A program made the translations under genes and the position numbers. The notes beneath the pieces are model-generated. The model was not told the DNA's origin and ran no database searches. It was given only the letters and a program-made list of their open reading frames with translations. DNA of 64,000 nucleotides from Brachionus koreanus (Eukaryota; Rotifera; Eurotatoria; Ploima; Brachionidae): positions 342,633 to 406,632 of the forward strand of contig PJRA01000114.1 in NCBI GenBank assembly GCA_016987375.1, in the 5' to 3' direction. Every line of letters starts with the position of its first letter. Position 1 is the first letter of the stretch. Shown here in pieces: positions 21,864 to 33,451 of this stretch.

Positions 21864-24800
21864 ATGGAAAGAAAATTTACTTTTAAAAAACCTGGGAAAT
21901 CATCGTCGGAGATTGCATCAATATCGTCTCTCACATCTTGTTCTCTAACGTCAACTAAATCAAATACCAATGTACAAAAAAGTTTTATTGGGACAAAAAA
22001 TAATGAAAACATCCTCCAATCTGTATCTACTACAGCTAATCTATTAAAACAATACTCTCCAGAGGATAATAATAAAATTTCCAAGTTAGTCAGTATTTTT
22101 TTTTTTAAAAGCAAAATTAATATTTTCATCAAATTAGAAAGTATAATTTTTAAAAATTTTAATCAACCTAAGTTTTTAATTTCAATCATAATATTAAATC
22201 TTTGAAAAGTTTTATGCATACCTAGTAGACTTTTTAATTTTAAGTAATTTGAGTAAATTTGAGTAAATTTGAGTGAGTCATTAAGTGTTCCTTACAAAAT
22301 TCATCTTCCTTTTCGAAAGGCCAAGTTTCAATGAAGATCCGGCACTGTCCTTTAAAAAATTTAGTTGTTTTTCTTAGCTTTATTGAAATTCTTCTTTTTT
22401 TTTATAACTTTTGCCTAGCTAAGATTTTTTAGATTCATAGCTTGAAATCATTGACAAATATTTTTTTTTTACCTAAATTGATGTTTAAGTTCATTTTTAA
22501 GCACAATTTAATTAAACAAGTTAATTTCATCAAGGCCCTTAACCATTTTAAACATTTTGTATTAAATTATTTCTAAGTCTTCTAATTTTAATTGTTGTAA
22601 AATTTAGTTATTACAGTATTTTTTTGTAGGATATTCTTTTGATTTCATGTACAAGTCCTGTTGTTCGTCTTTGAATGACTTCCATGGTGTTTATGCCTTT
22701 CTTCAAATAAGGTCTACAAATTTTAACTTCATACTCAAGATGATTTCTGACACAAGCTTGGTACAGTATTGATACTTAATCCTTATTGAGAAATTTAAAT
22801 TAGTCATTCCTAGAACATTATTTGCTTTTTTGATCAAAGAATTTTTGTGAGTTGTACACTTTAAGTCTTCAGATATTGTGACACCTATTTGTTTTACTTT
22901 AACAAGTCTTTAAAATTATATTTAGTAAGAATTAATAAACCATATTGGCCTTTAATGCCGCAAATAATTTAAGTTTCATGTATAGTTAAGATGAAAATCA
23001 TGATCGCAAAATCTACAAAAATCTTAAGTTTCAAATTATTTTTAATTATTTTCAATATAAAGATAATGCATATTTATCAACTAAAATATAAAATAGAAAG
23101 CTTGATATTTAAAATAAATTAAAGCTTCTAAGCTATACGGATTAACATGATGATGAGTAGAGTGTAAAAATCTTTAGATAAATCTGATTAGTATTTAAAT
23201 TAGATTTTTGAATTGGGAATTTTTAACTAATCTTTAAAAAAACTACAAAAAATCTGTAAAATTTTTTGACTGGGCATCGTTATTCCTAATTTAGTATCAT
23301 CTGCTTTTAATTCATAAAAAGTGCTTACTTTATCAGTTAATTCGTTTATATATATATGATAAAAAGTAATGGCCCTAAGACGGATTCAAGTGAAACACCA
23401 CTTGAAATTTATGTCCAAGCTGAAGCTGTGTTCCCTTGTACTTTTCTCTGTTTACGATTATTAAGATATGATTTTATTAAATTTGTAATGTATTAGGGAG
23501 TTAATAGAAAGACTAGTTATAACTATTACTTTATTAAATAAAGATAAAGAATAATGAATAAAGAATAAAGAAAAGTATATAACAATAAAGTTGAGTTGCT
23601 TAAATATGGAATACAGTACGTGACTAGATTTCCAAATAGAATAAAGAGGCAACAACAAATTGCCAAATAAGGTAAAATGAATTTTAATAAGTTATGGTAA
23701 ATAAATTATTCAAAACATCAACTATTTATTTATTTAATAAATTTGAGGTAAACCTCAGGCCACACAGAATGGAACTAAGTCCTTCTTTTCAGCCTAGCGA
23801 TTGAGAAAATGAATATAAATAAAAAAATTTGTGATTTGGCAGTCTAAAGGATCAGTTATTTAACACGTTCTTAAATTCTTCATAAAGTGAGCGAAGTTGA
23901 AAAACAATCTAGATCTTTGATTAATTGCTGATGTTCTACTCGCTTCAAGAGGAATTTATCTAAAAGTAATTTTGTTCTAGGAGCAACCATGTCAATTTTT
24001 AAATAATTGTGGATGTTTGTAATTCTCGTCTTCAGTGGGAAAAACTTGATGTGTCTCAGAATTCGGTTTTGCATTTTTTGTAGATCACCGGAAATTTTTT
24101 GAGTCGAGCTTGAAAGAGGGATAAAAGCATAGTCAAATTGTGATCGAATAAAATTTCTAAAAATGATTTTGCTTAGGAGAATTGAATTAGAGAGTTTTAG
24201 TCCTTTTATCCTCCGAATAAGGTTGATTTTAGACATGACTTTTCCGCCTAGACTTTCGATTAATTTTTTGAAGTTGAGCTTTGGATCGAAAAATTTTTAA
24301 TGCCTAAAAAATTTGGAAGTGGGTCTAATGGGACTACTTGATTTCCGATTGACAAATTTAGCTTGTATTTTGTTTCATAGTTGTGTCTGTAGCCAGCTTT
24401 AGTGAAAACCGTGTGGAAAGTTTTGTTGGTGTTTATGACAAGTCCCCATTTTTTGCAGTAATTTATAATTCGAAGAATGCTTAGGTTTAGTGTCTTTTCG
24501 GTTACTCTTAGAGATTTGTGTGAATACCAAATACATAAGTCATCAGCAAACAACGCTAAGTTTACCATTTTTGGAATGACATTAGCAATGTCGCTAAAAA
24601 ACAATGAAAAAAGAGTTGGTGATAAGCAGCTTCCCTGAGGAACTCCAGTCGAAATTTCGAATTCTTTGGAGAGTTTATTGTTTACTGAAACGAGGAATTT
24701 TCTATTAGCCAGGAATTGTTTTTTCCATTCGAACAGATACCAATTTAATCCTAATTTTCTAAGTTTGAAAAGAATTCCACTATGGGATGCTTTATCGAAA

Positions 24801-27800
24801 GCCTTTTCTAGGTCAAAAAATACTGAACTTGTGAATTCTTTTTTGCTGAAACCAATGATTATTGATTGACTTAGACGAAATATTTGATCTTGGGTGCTCA
24901 TGTTCTTTCTAAATCCAGATTGGCACGGTGGAAGTAATCCTTTGGTTTCGATCCAGTTTTGAAGCTTGCAATTAATAATTTTTTCCAGCAGTTTAGAGAT
25001 GCAGCTAATTAAGGAGATTGGCCAATATGAATTCAAATTTTCTGGAGGTTTATACATCAACTAATAATATGACAAATTTACTTTTTTTACTATCAAGACC
25101 ATATTTTTCTTATTTAAGTAAGTTTTCTAAATATAGAAAGTAACTTATTGTCTATTAGCAATCTGATTATGCTATAGTTACCACTGAAGAAATTGAAACT
25201 TCTGCTATCAAATATCGGAGTTGAGATCTGGTTGGTCATAAGCATCCAGCTTAATAAAATATGGCCTCTATTTAAACCCCCTAGAGGTAGCTTGTTGACT
25301 ATGTTTGCAACTCTGTTTTCGCAAGAGATAAAGATCAAATCTAATGTATTGTTTGTACAACAATCTAATACCCAAAAGGTATGTTCAGCAACCATCTGGC
25401 ATCTGGTCAAGGAGCAGTCAAACACGTTATCTAAAAAGAATGACATTTCTTTATCGTGTGGAAATATTTAAGGATATCCATTTTTTGATCATTTTATAGC
25501 TGGATAGTTAAAGTCCCCACAAATGACTACAGTATTAAAGCAATATGAAGTCACAGGTTTACTAGTTTCAGCTAGAAGTATATTAATGTTTCTGTTAGTA
25601 TGGTTTGAACTGTTTGCGGATCTATATACACAGCTTTAGTATATTATTTTGACCATTTTGGATTGAGCATCAAATATTTTCAATAATGTCATCTTTCAAG
25701 GCTCAAAAAAGATATTTGGAGCATGCGGTGAGACATTAAGAGAGACAGTTAGAATTAAATTTCTACCTAATCATTTAGTAAGCAAGAACCAGCCTTTCGC
25801 GTTCCACCTGCTTTGGGTCTATTTAGAAAATATTTTTTAGACAGTTTTGTTCGGATAAGATTTTTGCCTTTTTTTATTAAAATAATTAATTCTTAAAAAA
25901 TATATGTTTTTTTATATCTTACTCAAATATATGTTATCTATTATATGTTTATTAAGAATTTTTTTACATGGTACAATATAAGACAAAGGAATAAGATATT
26001 AAAGCTAATAAGGGCTTTATTTATTTTTCTTTATTTTTTTTACAAATCTTCATATTTATTTTCATATAATGGGTTAAGAGGTATAATGAAAGCTAAAGAC
26101 ATTCATACAAAGCCACTCTTTGTTGAATGAACACAATGATAAAATTCCATTGATTATTAATTAAAGTTTTTTAGTCAAAAACTAGAAATATTAATTCAAA
26201 AAATGTTGAATATGGGTTATTTAACACTCATAACCCGGTGAGGTTTTTCGACCTTTTGTGTTATCTTTTCTTTTTAATTCTTAAAAGCATCTTAATATGT
26301 GCATATTTAGCAATAAAAATAAATTCATTTTAATATTTTTTGATTTTAGATTTCTGATTTAAAAAGAAAATTTTCTAGAAATAAATTGAATTTATTTAAC
26401 TAGAAATAAGCAAAAGATGTGACATAAAGCACTGAAAAAAACCCTCCGATTTAAATTAAATTAATTTTTTTTATTGAAAATCTTAATCAATTTTATACTT
26501 AACTAGCGCAAATACTAAAATATCTGGTTCTGAGCTCATAAAAAATTTGGAAGACGAAGAAAATAAAAAATTAAGAAAAATAACTAATCAAACAATTGAT
26601 AAATCACAAACAATTCATCCGTTTTTTGGACAAAAACACAAAACAAAAGAAAATTCTCAACCAAAAAAACTTATTTTCGAAGATAACGATGAAAAGGATT
26701 TTATCAAAGAACCAAAAAAAGAACCACTCAAACAAGAAAATACCGATTTTTTTCAAAAATCAATAAAAAAATTCGAAAATGTAAATCTACCTATTCTTCA
26801 CCATACTGAAATAAAAAAAGAAAATGACACCAATTCAAATATTCAACGACCGAAAGAAGAAGTTCTGTTGGACCACAAAGAGTTTTGCCCATCATGTAAA
26901 TGTAAATATATGTCTACTGGTGCCAAGAGACGTCTAATAGATGCCTGTGATCATGGAGCATGCTTTAGCTGTGTAATGAGGCAAATAAAATGTGTAGTTT
27001 GTAAACAAATGGAAAGCGAAATTAAAGAAGAAAAAAAAACTGAAGACCAGATACTTAAAGATGCTGGATTAAGCTTGGAATTAATGGAAAGCATAATGGA
27101 ATCACCCGAAAAAAATATCAAAGCCGAAATAATACCTGATTCACCAATAGTATTATCAGCTAAAAAAAAGTCATATAAGAATGATTCAGATGAAGAATTG
27201 GCCGATTTAAAACCTTTAAAAGTTTCTTCGAGTATTAAAGAATTTGAAAAAGCAGATAGAATATCAAATCAATATAAACAAGCAGAAAAAAAGGTTATAA
27301 ATGAAATAGAAATATTTGAACTGGAAGATGATTTTAAATCATTGAACAATACATCGACACAAATAGCAACAAAAAATAATGGATTAAAAGAATATGATGT
27401 GGAAATATATGATGATGAGGATGACGAAGATTTATGTGTTATTGAAGAGTTTGATTTTGATTCAATAGATACAAAGAATAGAAATGATCAAATGTTAAAT
27501 AATCAACAAACCAAAGGGGTTTACATACCAGATATAGAACGATATGAAAAAATAAATTGGCTATTTAATGACATAAAAGATTGTTCGTATCAATTTAGAT
27601 CAACAGAATATGAACACACAGACGAAATGTTGACAATATTTCGCAACTCATTCGGTCTAAAGCATTTTCGTCCACAACAATTTGAAGCAGTGAATGCAGC
27701 TCTATTGGGTATAAATGTGTTTATTTTGATGCCAACAGGAGGCGGCAAGTCGTTGTGCTATCAATTGCCTGCAGTAATATCAAAAGGTGTAACATTTGTG

Positions 27801-30634
27801 ATATCGCCGTTGAAGAGTTTGATTATTGATCAAGTGCAAAAATTGAATGCTCTTGGTCTAAGTGCATGTCACATGTTGAGCGATGCTGATTCGTCTGCTG
27901 AATGTGATAATGTTTACAAAGAGTTGGTAAAACAAGAGCCAAAATACAAGCTTGTTTATATAACACCAGAAAAGTTGAACAATAGTTCTAAGCTGAGAAA
28001 TGTTGTAATGAATTTGTACAATCGTGGCATGATAGCACGTTTGGTAATTGACGAAGCTCATTGCGTGTCTCAGTGGGGTCATGACTTTCGAACAGACTAC
28101 AAGAAAATTGGCGAGTTGAGATTTACTTTGATGCCCAATGTTCCTTGCATGTTGTTGACAGCAACTGCTACACCAAGAGTAAGAAATGACATTTTAATGC
28201 AAATGAAGTTGAGTGTGAGCGAGACAGCTTCAGTTAATAAGTCAGCTTTTAAAAGTGCTTTTGTGACAAATGTTCAAAACAATCAAATGAATAAATTGGA
28301 AACAAAATTGAACAATAGACATTACATGTCAGTAAGCATGAATAGCTTACCAGCTAATAATCAACAGTGTGTTTTTTTCATGCAAAGTTTTAATAGAGAA
28401 AATTTACAGTATCAAGTCGAATACAAGACCAGCAATGCAGCTGCTTTGGAGAAAATATCCGATTTGATTAAGAGCAAGTATGCAAACAAGAGTGGAATTG
28501 TTTATTGCATTTCGAGAAATGAATGCGAGCAAGTGAGTGAATATTTGAGGAAAAAACAAATAAAAGCATTGCCATATCATGCTGGAATGGATGATCAAAA
28601 ACGACAACAAATTCAACACAAATGGACGAATAACATTGATTGTAAAGTTGTTTGTGCGACCATAGCATTTGGCATGGGTATTGATAAACCGTGAGTTTTT
28701 TAAAATTTTTATTTAAATAAGAAAAATCAATTTTTTTTATGTTTTTTTCTCCTGGAAATTAAATTTAAGAATTCTTTCTTTTAGACTAATTTTTTTTATT
28801 TGATTTTTATTCCTTAAAATTAATGCTACACCAACAGTATTACATTATTTTTATTACAAAAGTTATATAAACAATGATAAATGAGCATAATTAATCATTT
28901 ATATTTTTCTTTTAAATTTTAATGATAAAAATTTTTCATCAGCTGATACTTCCTTCCTAAATGGTTGAGTTTATAATTTTTTTTTAGAAAACACCCGAGG
29001 TGTCTGAAGATCAATTCTTGGTTTAATTTTTACCTTGGATTTTTAAACTAAATGTCACCTTACAAACCTATTTTTGTTATTACTAGGTTTCGATTTCTTT
29101 TTCACCTGGAGAAAATACTAATAAATATGTTGCTCTATTCTTTGAAATTTTTTTTTCTATTTTTATTTTAATAATTGACAAATTAAAATGACAAAAATTT
29201 TTATTCTATTTAAGGGATGTAAGGTATGTTGTTCATTTGGGACTTCCAAAGTCACTAGAAGGCTATTACCAAGAATCTGGCCGTGCAGGACGAGATGGTG
29301 GAGTTTCGCTGTGCTTACTATTTTACAACAACCAGGATCGTCACAAATGGCTTCGTCTTATGCAAAATGAGCAAAAAGGTGCCAGTTACAACCCTGTGGC
29401 ATACAAGACACATGTTGATAACATTTATCGCATGGCCCAGTATTGTGACAACAGGACAGACTGTCGCCGTGCTCAAATACTCGAGTATTTTGGCGAAAAG
29501 TTTGACAGAACTAAGTGCATAGAGTCTAAAATGAAGACCATCTGTGATAATTGTCAATTATTTGCAGAAAATAAGTGTTCGCTAGTTGATATTACAACAG
29601 ATGCTGCCATTATTTGCCGCGGAATTCAACAACTATCTTTTAAAGATGATATTACTTTGCTTCATTTGTCTGAAATTCTGAAAGGGTCAATGAACTGTAA
29701 GATCACGGAAAAAGGCCATCATAATTTGGAAATGCACGCCAAATTGTCTAAGTACAAAAAAAATGACATTGAAAGAATAGTTAGAAAATTAGTTTTTCTA
29801 GGATATTTAAAGGAAGATGTAAAAATTTTACAGCACTCGGAAACAGTCGCCTCTTACATTAAAGTAGGACCTAAAGCCAACCAGCTTATATCTAATTCTG
29901 CTAAAATAGAATTTGAACTTATCGATGATGGTACTAAAACGAGCAAAAAATGCAAGGTTGTTGATGATTCAGATGACGAACAAAATACAACTAAAACTAG
30001 CAAAAACAACAAATTAAGTGATTCATCTGCAATCAATAGAATTTTACTTCGCTGTCAGAGCGATATTAAACGTCTCATAAAGACCATTGGTAGCGATAAA
30101 GGTGTCAAAAATATGAGCAGTTTGTTTACACCAAAAATGTTGAGCGAAATGTTGTCCCGTCTACCAGAGACAAAGGAAGATCTATTGTGCATAACTGGAT
30201 ACACACAGTCTGTTTTTTCCAACTATAAGGGTGAAGAATTTTTGACTATTTTTAAACACTATGCGCGAATAAAGCGTGAAATTCAGCAAGAGGAAATAAA
30301 AAAAATGGAACAAAAACAAAAAGAAAAAGCCAAAGCACGAGCAATCCAATCTCAGGCTTGCTATAAAAACAACAAAACTTATGGCTTAATTGACGAAAAT
30401 CAAGTGGCAGACATAGATTTTGATTCATCCAAATGGTTGACTAGTAAGCCAAGTAGCTCTGGATACGAGGGAAAAAATTTTAAGAGAAAAAATTTTTCTA
30501 AAAGTTATCCGAATAATAAAAAAGCTAAAACTTCTTATGACACAAACGATGAAAATAGTAGTAATTATTTTAATTCGAATCAGAAAAAAAAATTCTACTT
30601 TAAAAATAAAGCCAAATTTAAAAAAAAGTATTGA
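21864..30634 (+). CDS. BLM: BLM-type RecQ helicase B with N-terminal RING-like finger
   Basis: Three exons join in phase: 21864-22084, 26507-28690 and 29215-30634, giving 1274 residues. The first intron (4422 bp) is inferred from a phase match (TCC AA|gttagt to ctag|C GCA) and from the gene's mirror layout; no Met opens the second exon. A PIP-box-like TIHPFFG lies near residue 110. A C3HC4 pattern spans 201-239: C201-x2-C204-x16-C221-x-H223-x2-C226-x2-C229-x6-C236-x2-C239, with the same spacing as copy A. Walker A Lys488, DEAH from 589, motif VI GYYQESGRAGRDG, RQC zinc site C885, C903, C912, C915, and an HRDC domain at about 1075-1150 follow. The C-terminus is very basic (runs of K/R/N), a likely nuclear signal. 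Outside the identical core the protein is only moderately similar to copy A. Confidence 0.82.
22625..23420 (-). pseudogene. LINE remnant in helicase B intron 1
   Basis: On the minus strand, decayed reverse-transcriptase motifs are visible: SLESVLGPLLFIIYINEL and ADDTKLGI (from about 23400 down), and a tail with LEYEVKICRPYLKKGIN and IQRRTTGLV (about 22750-22640), matching the LEY-x-V-x-x-W-x-P-x-L block of CR1-like elements. Stops and deletions separate the blocks. It is antisense to the helicase gene. Confidence 0.7.
23880..25830 (-). pseudogene. nearly full-length decayed LINE (endonuclease + RT) in helicase B intron 1
   Basis: Reading on the minus strand from about 25830: a GPKAGGTRKAGSC trace and VVICGDFNYP (about 25520), the GDFN motif of APE-type endonucleases; then NNTLDLIFIS and a degenerate N-R-G-H (25446-25114); then a 266-codon reverse-transcriptase frame (25060-24260) with FFDLEKAFDKA, STGVPQGSCLSPTLF and FADDLCIW; then, after a frameshift near 24250, the C-terminal helices (24236-23880). 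The frame breaks show it is inactive. Its RT motifs place it among Jockey/CR1-like non-LTR elements. Confidence 0.8.
26222..26455. repeat. degenerate piggyBac-like MITE candidate
   Basis: TTAACACTCATAACCCGGTG at 26220-26240 has the TTAA-CACT start of piggyBac-like ends, and GAAAAAAACCCTCCG followed by TTTAAATTAA near 26434-26460 could be its decayed partner. A similar single end lies at 51411. The pairing is imperfect. Confidence 0.3.
27414..28740 (+). repeat. inverted repeat arm 2: helicase-core tract
   Basis: This is the mirror copy of 19568-20891. It includes the helicase motifs from the acidic linker to FGMGIDKP and about 50 bp of the intron, where similarity ends in a T run of different length (8 here, 7 in the other arm). 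Both outer and inner flanks diverge abruptly. Confidence 0.9.
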
Positions 30635-31747
30635 TTTTGATTGTTTTTTTTTTTTTTGGTAATTAAAAAGGGCTCATAAAGCGATCTAGTTTAAAGAGAA
30701 AATAAACATTTTATAAAATTTAATAAATTAGTCAATTGTAAATATTTTTATTCCTCTTATTTTTGTTTAAATAAATAATTTTTTCTACATATTCATTAAT
30801 TGTTTTTGCATTGTGATAACTCAGTAATGCGAGAGAATTTATCATTTCTTTTAAAAATTTAATAAATAAGATAAAAATTATATAAAATGAATTTTCATAA
30901 TAAAATTTAAAAATCTAAAGTATGGTTAAAACTAGATAATGGAGCTCCTATTTAAAATAAAAAAAAAGAGACTTTTGATTTTTGGTCGTAATAGACGACC
31001 AAACATGATCCTTTAGCTGTTAAAAGCTTTCTAGTAATTTCCGTTTTACAATGGCAATTTTTTAAAAAACTTTTTGAACTTAATCAAAAAGCAACTTTTT
31101 TTTTCTTCAAATTAAAATTGTAAAAGACAACTTGGTGTGGTAATATCATCATGATTTTTTGCAAATTTTTAGTTAAAAGCTTTATTTAAAAAAAAATATA
31201 CACCAGTGGTAAAAATTATTTATAATTATATCGCTTTTTTTAAGTGTTAAATAAATTTCGATAGAAAAGATATTTAGATCTAAATTTAGATTAAACATGA
31301 CGACTGGTTAATTAATTTGTAATTAAAGGGCTTTATTAGAAAAAGTAAAATTTTTGAAAAAATTTAATTTTTCAAATTTTATCATCATAATTTTTATTGC
31401 GCTATGAAGTTCACAGATTTATAAAATGTTGTAGCATTTGAAAATTTTAATTCGCATCAAAAATTTCACATTTCCCTTTTTTTAACATTATCTTTACTTT
31501 CAATATTGGTGCTATTTTATTTTAAAAAAAAATAATCTTTAATAAAATTGAATTCATCTCTTTTATAAGAGTTTTAATCTAAATCAAACTAAAATTTCAT
31601 TGAATTTAAATTGAATATTTTGTAAAGAATAAATCTTATTTTATTAATAAAAAAAAAAGAAAATTTTAATTAAAAATTAAAAGTCAAAATATTAATTGTT
31701 AGTGATTTTTAAATGTAAAATTTAAGAATTGATTTATTTTCAGAAAA
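30635..31747. other. intergenic between helicase B and SLX1
   Basis: AT-rich, no gene recognised. The last bases before the SLX1 ATG (TTATTTTCAG|AAAA) look like a splice acceptor, so SLX1 probably has a 5' untranslated exon or a trans-splice site here. Confidence 0.5.
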
Positions 31748-32650
31748 ATGTCTCACATATTTGAGGAAGGAAGATTCTTTGGTTGCTATTTATTATGTAG
31801 CACTAATCCGAAGTACAAAGGACGTACTTATATCGGTTTTACTGTTAATCCAAATCGACGTATAAATCAGCATAATTCTGGCTACGCAAAAGGAGGTGCC
31901 AAAAGAACAAGTGGCAAAGGCCCATGGGACATGGTTCTCATAATCCATGGATTTCCCAATGAAATATCAGCTCTGCGTTTTGAATGGGCCTGGCAAAATC
32001 CTGAAAAATCTCTAAGACTAAAGCATCTAGTGCCTTCCACCAAACAGTATAATTTTGTTTCCAAATTCAATGTGGTGTGTGAAATGTTGCGCGTAGGGCC
32101 TTGGTGTAGGCTTCCACTTACCATTAGATGGCTAAGACAAGAATACAAAAAAGAATTTCCTATTAGTAAACTGCCACCACCACACATGCCTATTGAATTC
32201 GGCCTTGTTCAAATTATCCCCAAATCAAAGAATAAAAAGTTTTTAGCAATCGAAAATGAGCATATTCAGATGTCACAAGCCCAAATAATGATTGACATCT
32301 GCTTTATTTGTGAAATGAATATTTTAGAATCTAGTCAAGATATTTTAAATAAAAATTTAGCTGGACTTAAGTGTATCAATTGCATGATACCATATCATAC
32401 AATTTGTTTGTCAAAACATTTTATAAAATCAAGTAACTTTGAATTGCTACCAATCGATGGTAATTGTTTAAAATGTAGTGTTCATTTAATGTGGGGTGAT
32501 TTGATTAAATTTAGAAATAGCTTTTACAGAATGACCAATTTCGTTGATGAGGAGACAAACTTTAATGATGATGAGTATGAAGAAGAAGATAGCTTTTTCG
32601 AAAAGGATGAGGACGAGGACAAAGAAGAAACAACAAGCTATTTAGATTAA
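31748..32650 (+). CDS. SLX1: SLX1 structure-specific endonuclease, catalytic subunit
   Basis: A single coding exon of 300 codons opens with ATG four bases after an acceptor-like TTTTCAG. Residues 10-90 form a GIY-YIG nuclease domain: GCYLL (Tyr14), RTYIGFT (Tyr28), the RRINQH stretch (Arg37/38), and FEWAWQ with the catalytic Glu79. A Cys/His zinc module follows at about 195-265 (CFICEMN, CINC-x4-YH-x2-C, CLKC), then W-G-D-L-I-K, as in SLX1 proteins. The C-terminus is strongly acidic. With the scaffold SLX4 the enzyme cuts branched DNA such as Holliday junctions and flaps in the nucleus. Length is in the usual range. It lies 1.1 kb downstream of a BLM-type helicase, a partner pathway, though linkage may be chance. 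Confidence 0.93.
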   Translation: MSHIFEEGRFFGCYLLCSTNPKYKGRTYIGFTVNPNRRINQHNSGYAKGGAKRTSGKGPWDMVLIIHGFPNEISALRFEWAWQNPEKSLRLKHLVPSTKQYNFVSKFNVVCEMLRVGPWCRLPLTIRWLRQEYKKEFPISKLPPPHMPIEFGLVQIIPKSKNKKFLAIENEHIQMSQAQIMIDICFICEMNILESSQDILNKNLAGLKCINCMIPYHTICLSKHFIKSSNFELLPIDGNCLKCSVHLMWGDLIKFRNSFYRMTNFVDEETNFNDDEYEEEDSFFEKDEDEDKEETTSYLD

Positions 32651-33226
32651 AACAATTTAATTTAATAAGAAAAAATATGTAAATAATAGAAAATTTACGA
32701 AAAAAAGATAAAATATTAATTAATTTAATTAAAAGAAATGAAGTGTAAATAAATTTTTCATATTAAGAAATTTTTTTCTAGTATAAATTAATTTTTAATT
32801 AAAATTAATCTTTTCAAATAGTTCAAAGACATTTTTTAAAATGATTTTCTTTTCAATTAATTTTATTATCATTTTTATAAATTTTTTCACTTATCCTTTA
32901 TGACAATTAAATGATTAATTAGTTTAAAGCCTAAATTTTTCTTAATTCTACAATATTTATAGAACTATTTTACCAATTTTTGTTTTGGCTATGATTGCAA
33001 AATATAATTTTTGAATAATATTTTTGAGTCATTTATCAGGAATAGCTTTGCGCTTTTTTTTTTGACTCAGTCACGATATTAATAACTACATAAGAAATAA
33101 ATAAAAAGTTCATTTTATTTTATTAATTATAAAGTGTTCGTCAAAGGTTTATGGTAATTATAAAATGAATTAAAAGAGTTAAAATTAATTATTTATTTAA
33201 AATTGTATGAAAGATAGCAAAAAAAT
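32651..33226. other. spacer between convergent genes
   Basis: The 3' ends of SLX1 and of the minus-strand small palmitoyltransferase subunit face each other here. AT-rich, no further feature. Confidence 0.5.
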
Positions 33227-33451
33227 TTAAATGCAAATATCCTTGAATGCATTGTATATTCTGTCCACTTGTCTAGGCAAAAATGTAATTCCCGAATATA
33301 TGAGTAGAAGGCTAAACACAATTGTAAAAGAATGGAATATTTTTCTTTCAACAGGTTCCATAACATACAGGGTAGTCATCAGGCAATACTGTAAGTAAAG
33401 CCATGATAGCTTAGATTTTACTTTGATTAACGTGGCTGAAAATTTTTCCAT
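33227..33451 (-). CDS. SPTSSA/B-like: serine palmitoyltransferase small subunit (copy 1)
   Basis: A 74-residue single-exon protein starts at ATG. It carries the family core: a basic N-terminus, then LSWLYLQYCLMTTLYVMEP-x-E, a membrane segment (about 42-60), and FLPRQVDRIY. The W-x-Y-x-Q-Y-x-L-x-T-x-L-Y-x-x-EP block matches ssSPT proteins of the endoplasmic reticulum, which activate serine palmitoyltransferase and influence its acyl-CoA choice in the first step of sphingolipid synthesis. It is the most divergent of the three copies in this window (MTTLYVMEPVE against NTALYMLEP). Confidence 0.9.
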   Translation of the reverse strand: MEKFSATLIKVKSKLSWLYLQYCLMTTLYVMEPVERKIFHSFTIVFSLLLIYSGITFLPRQVDRIYNAFKDICI

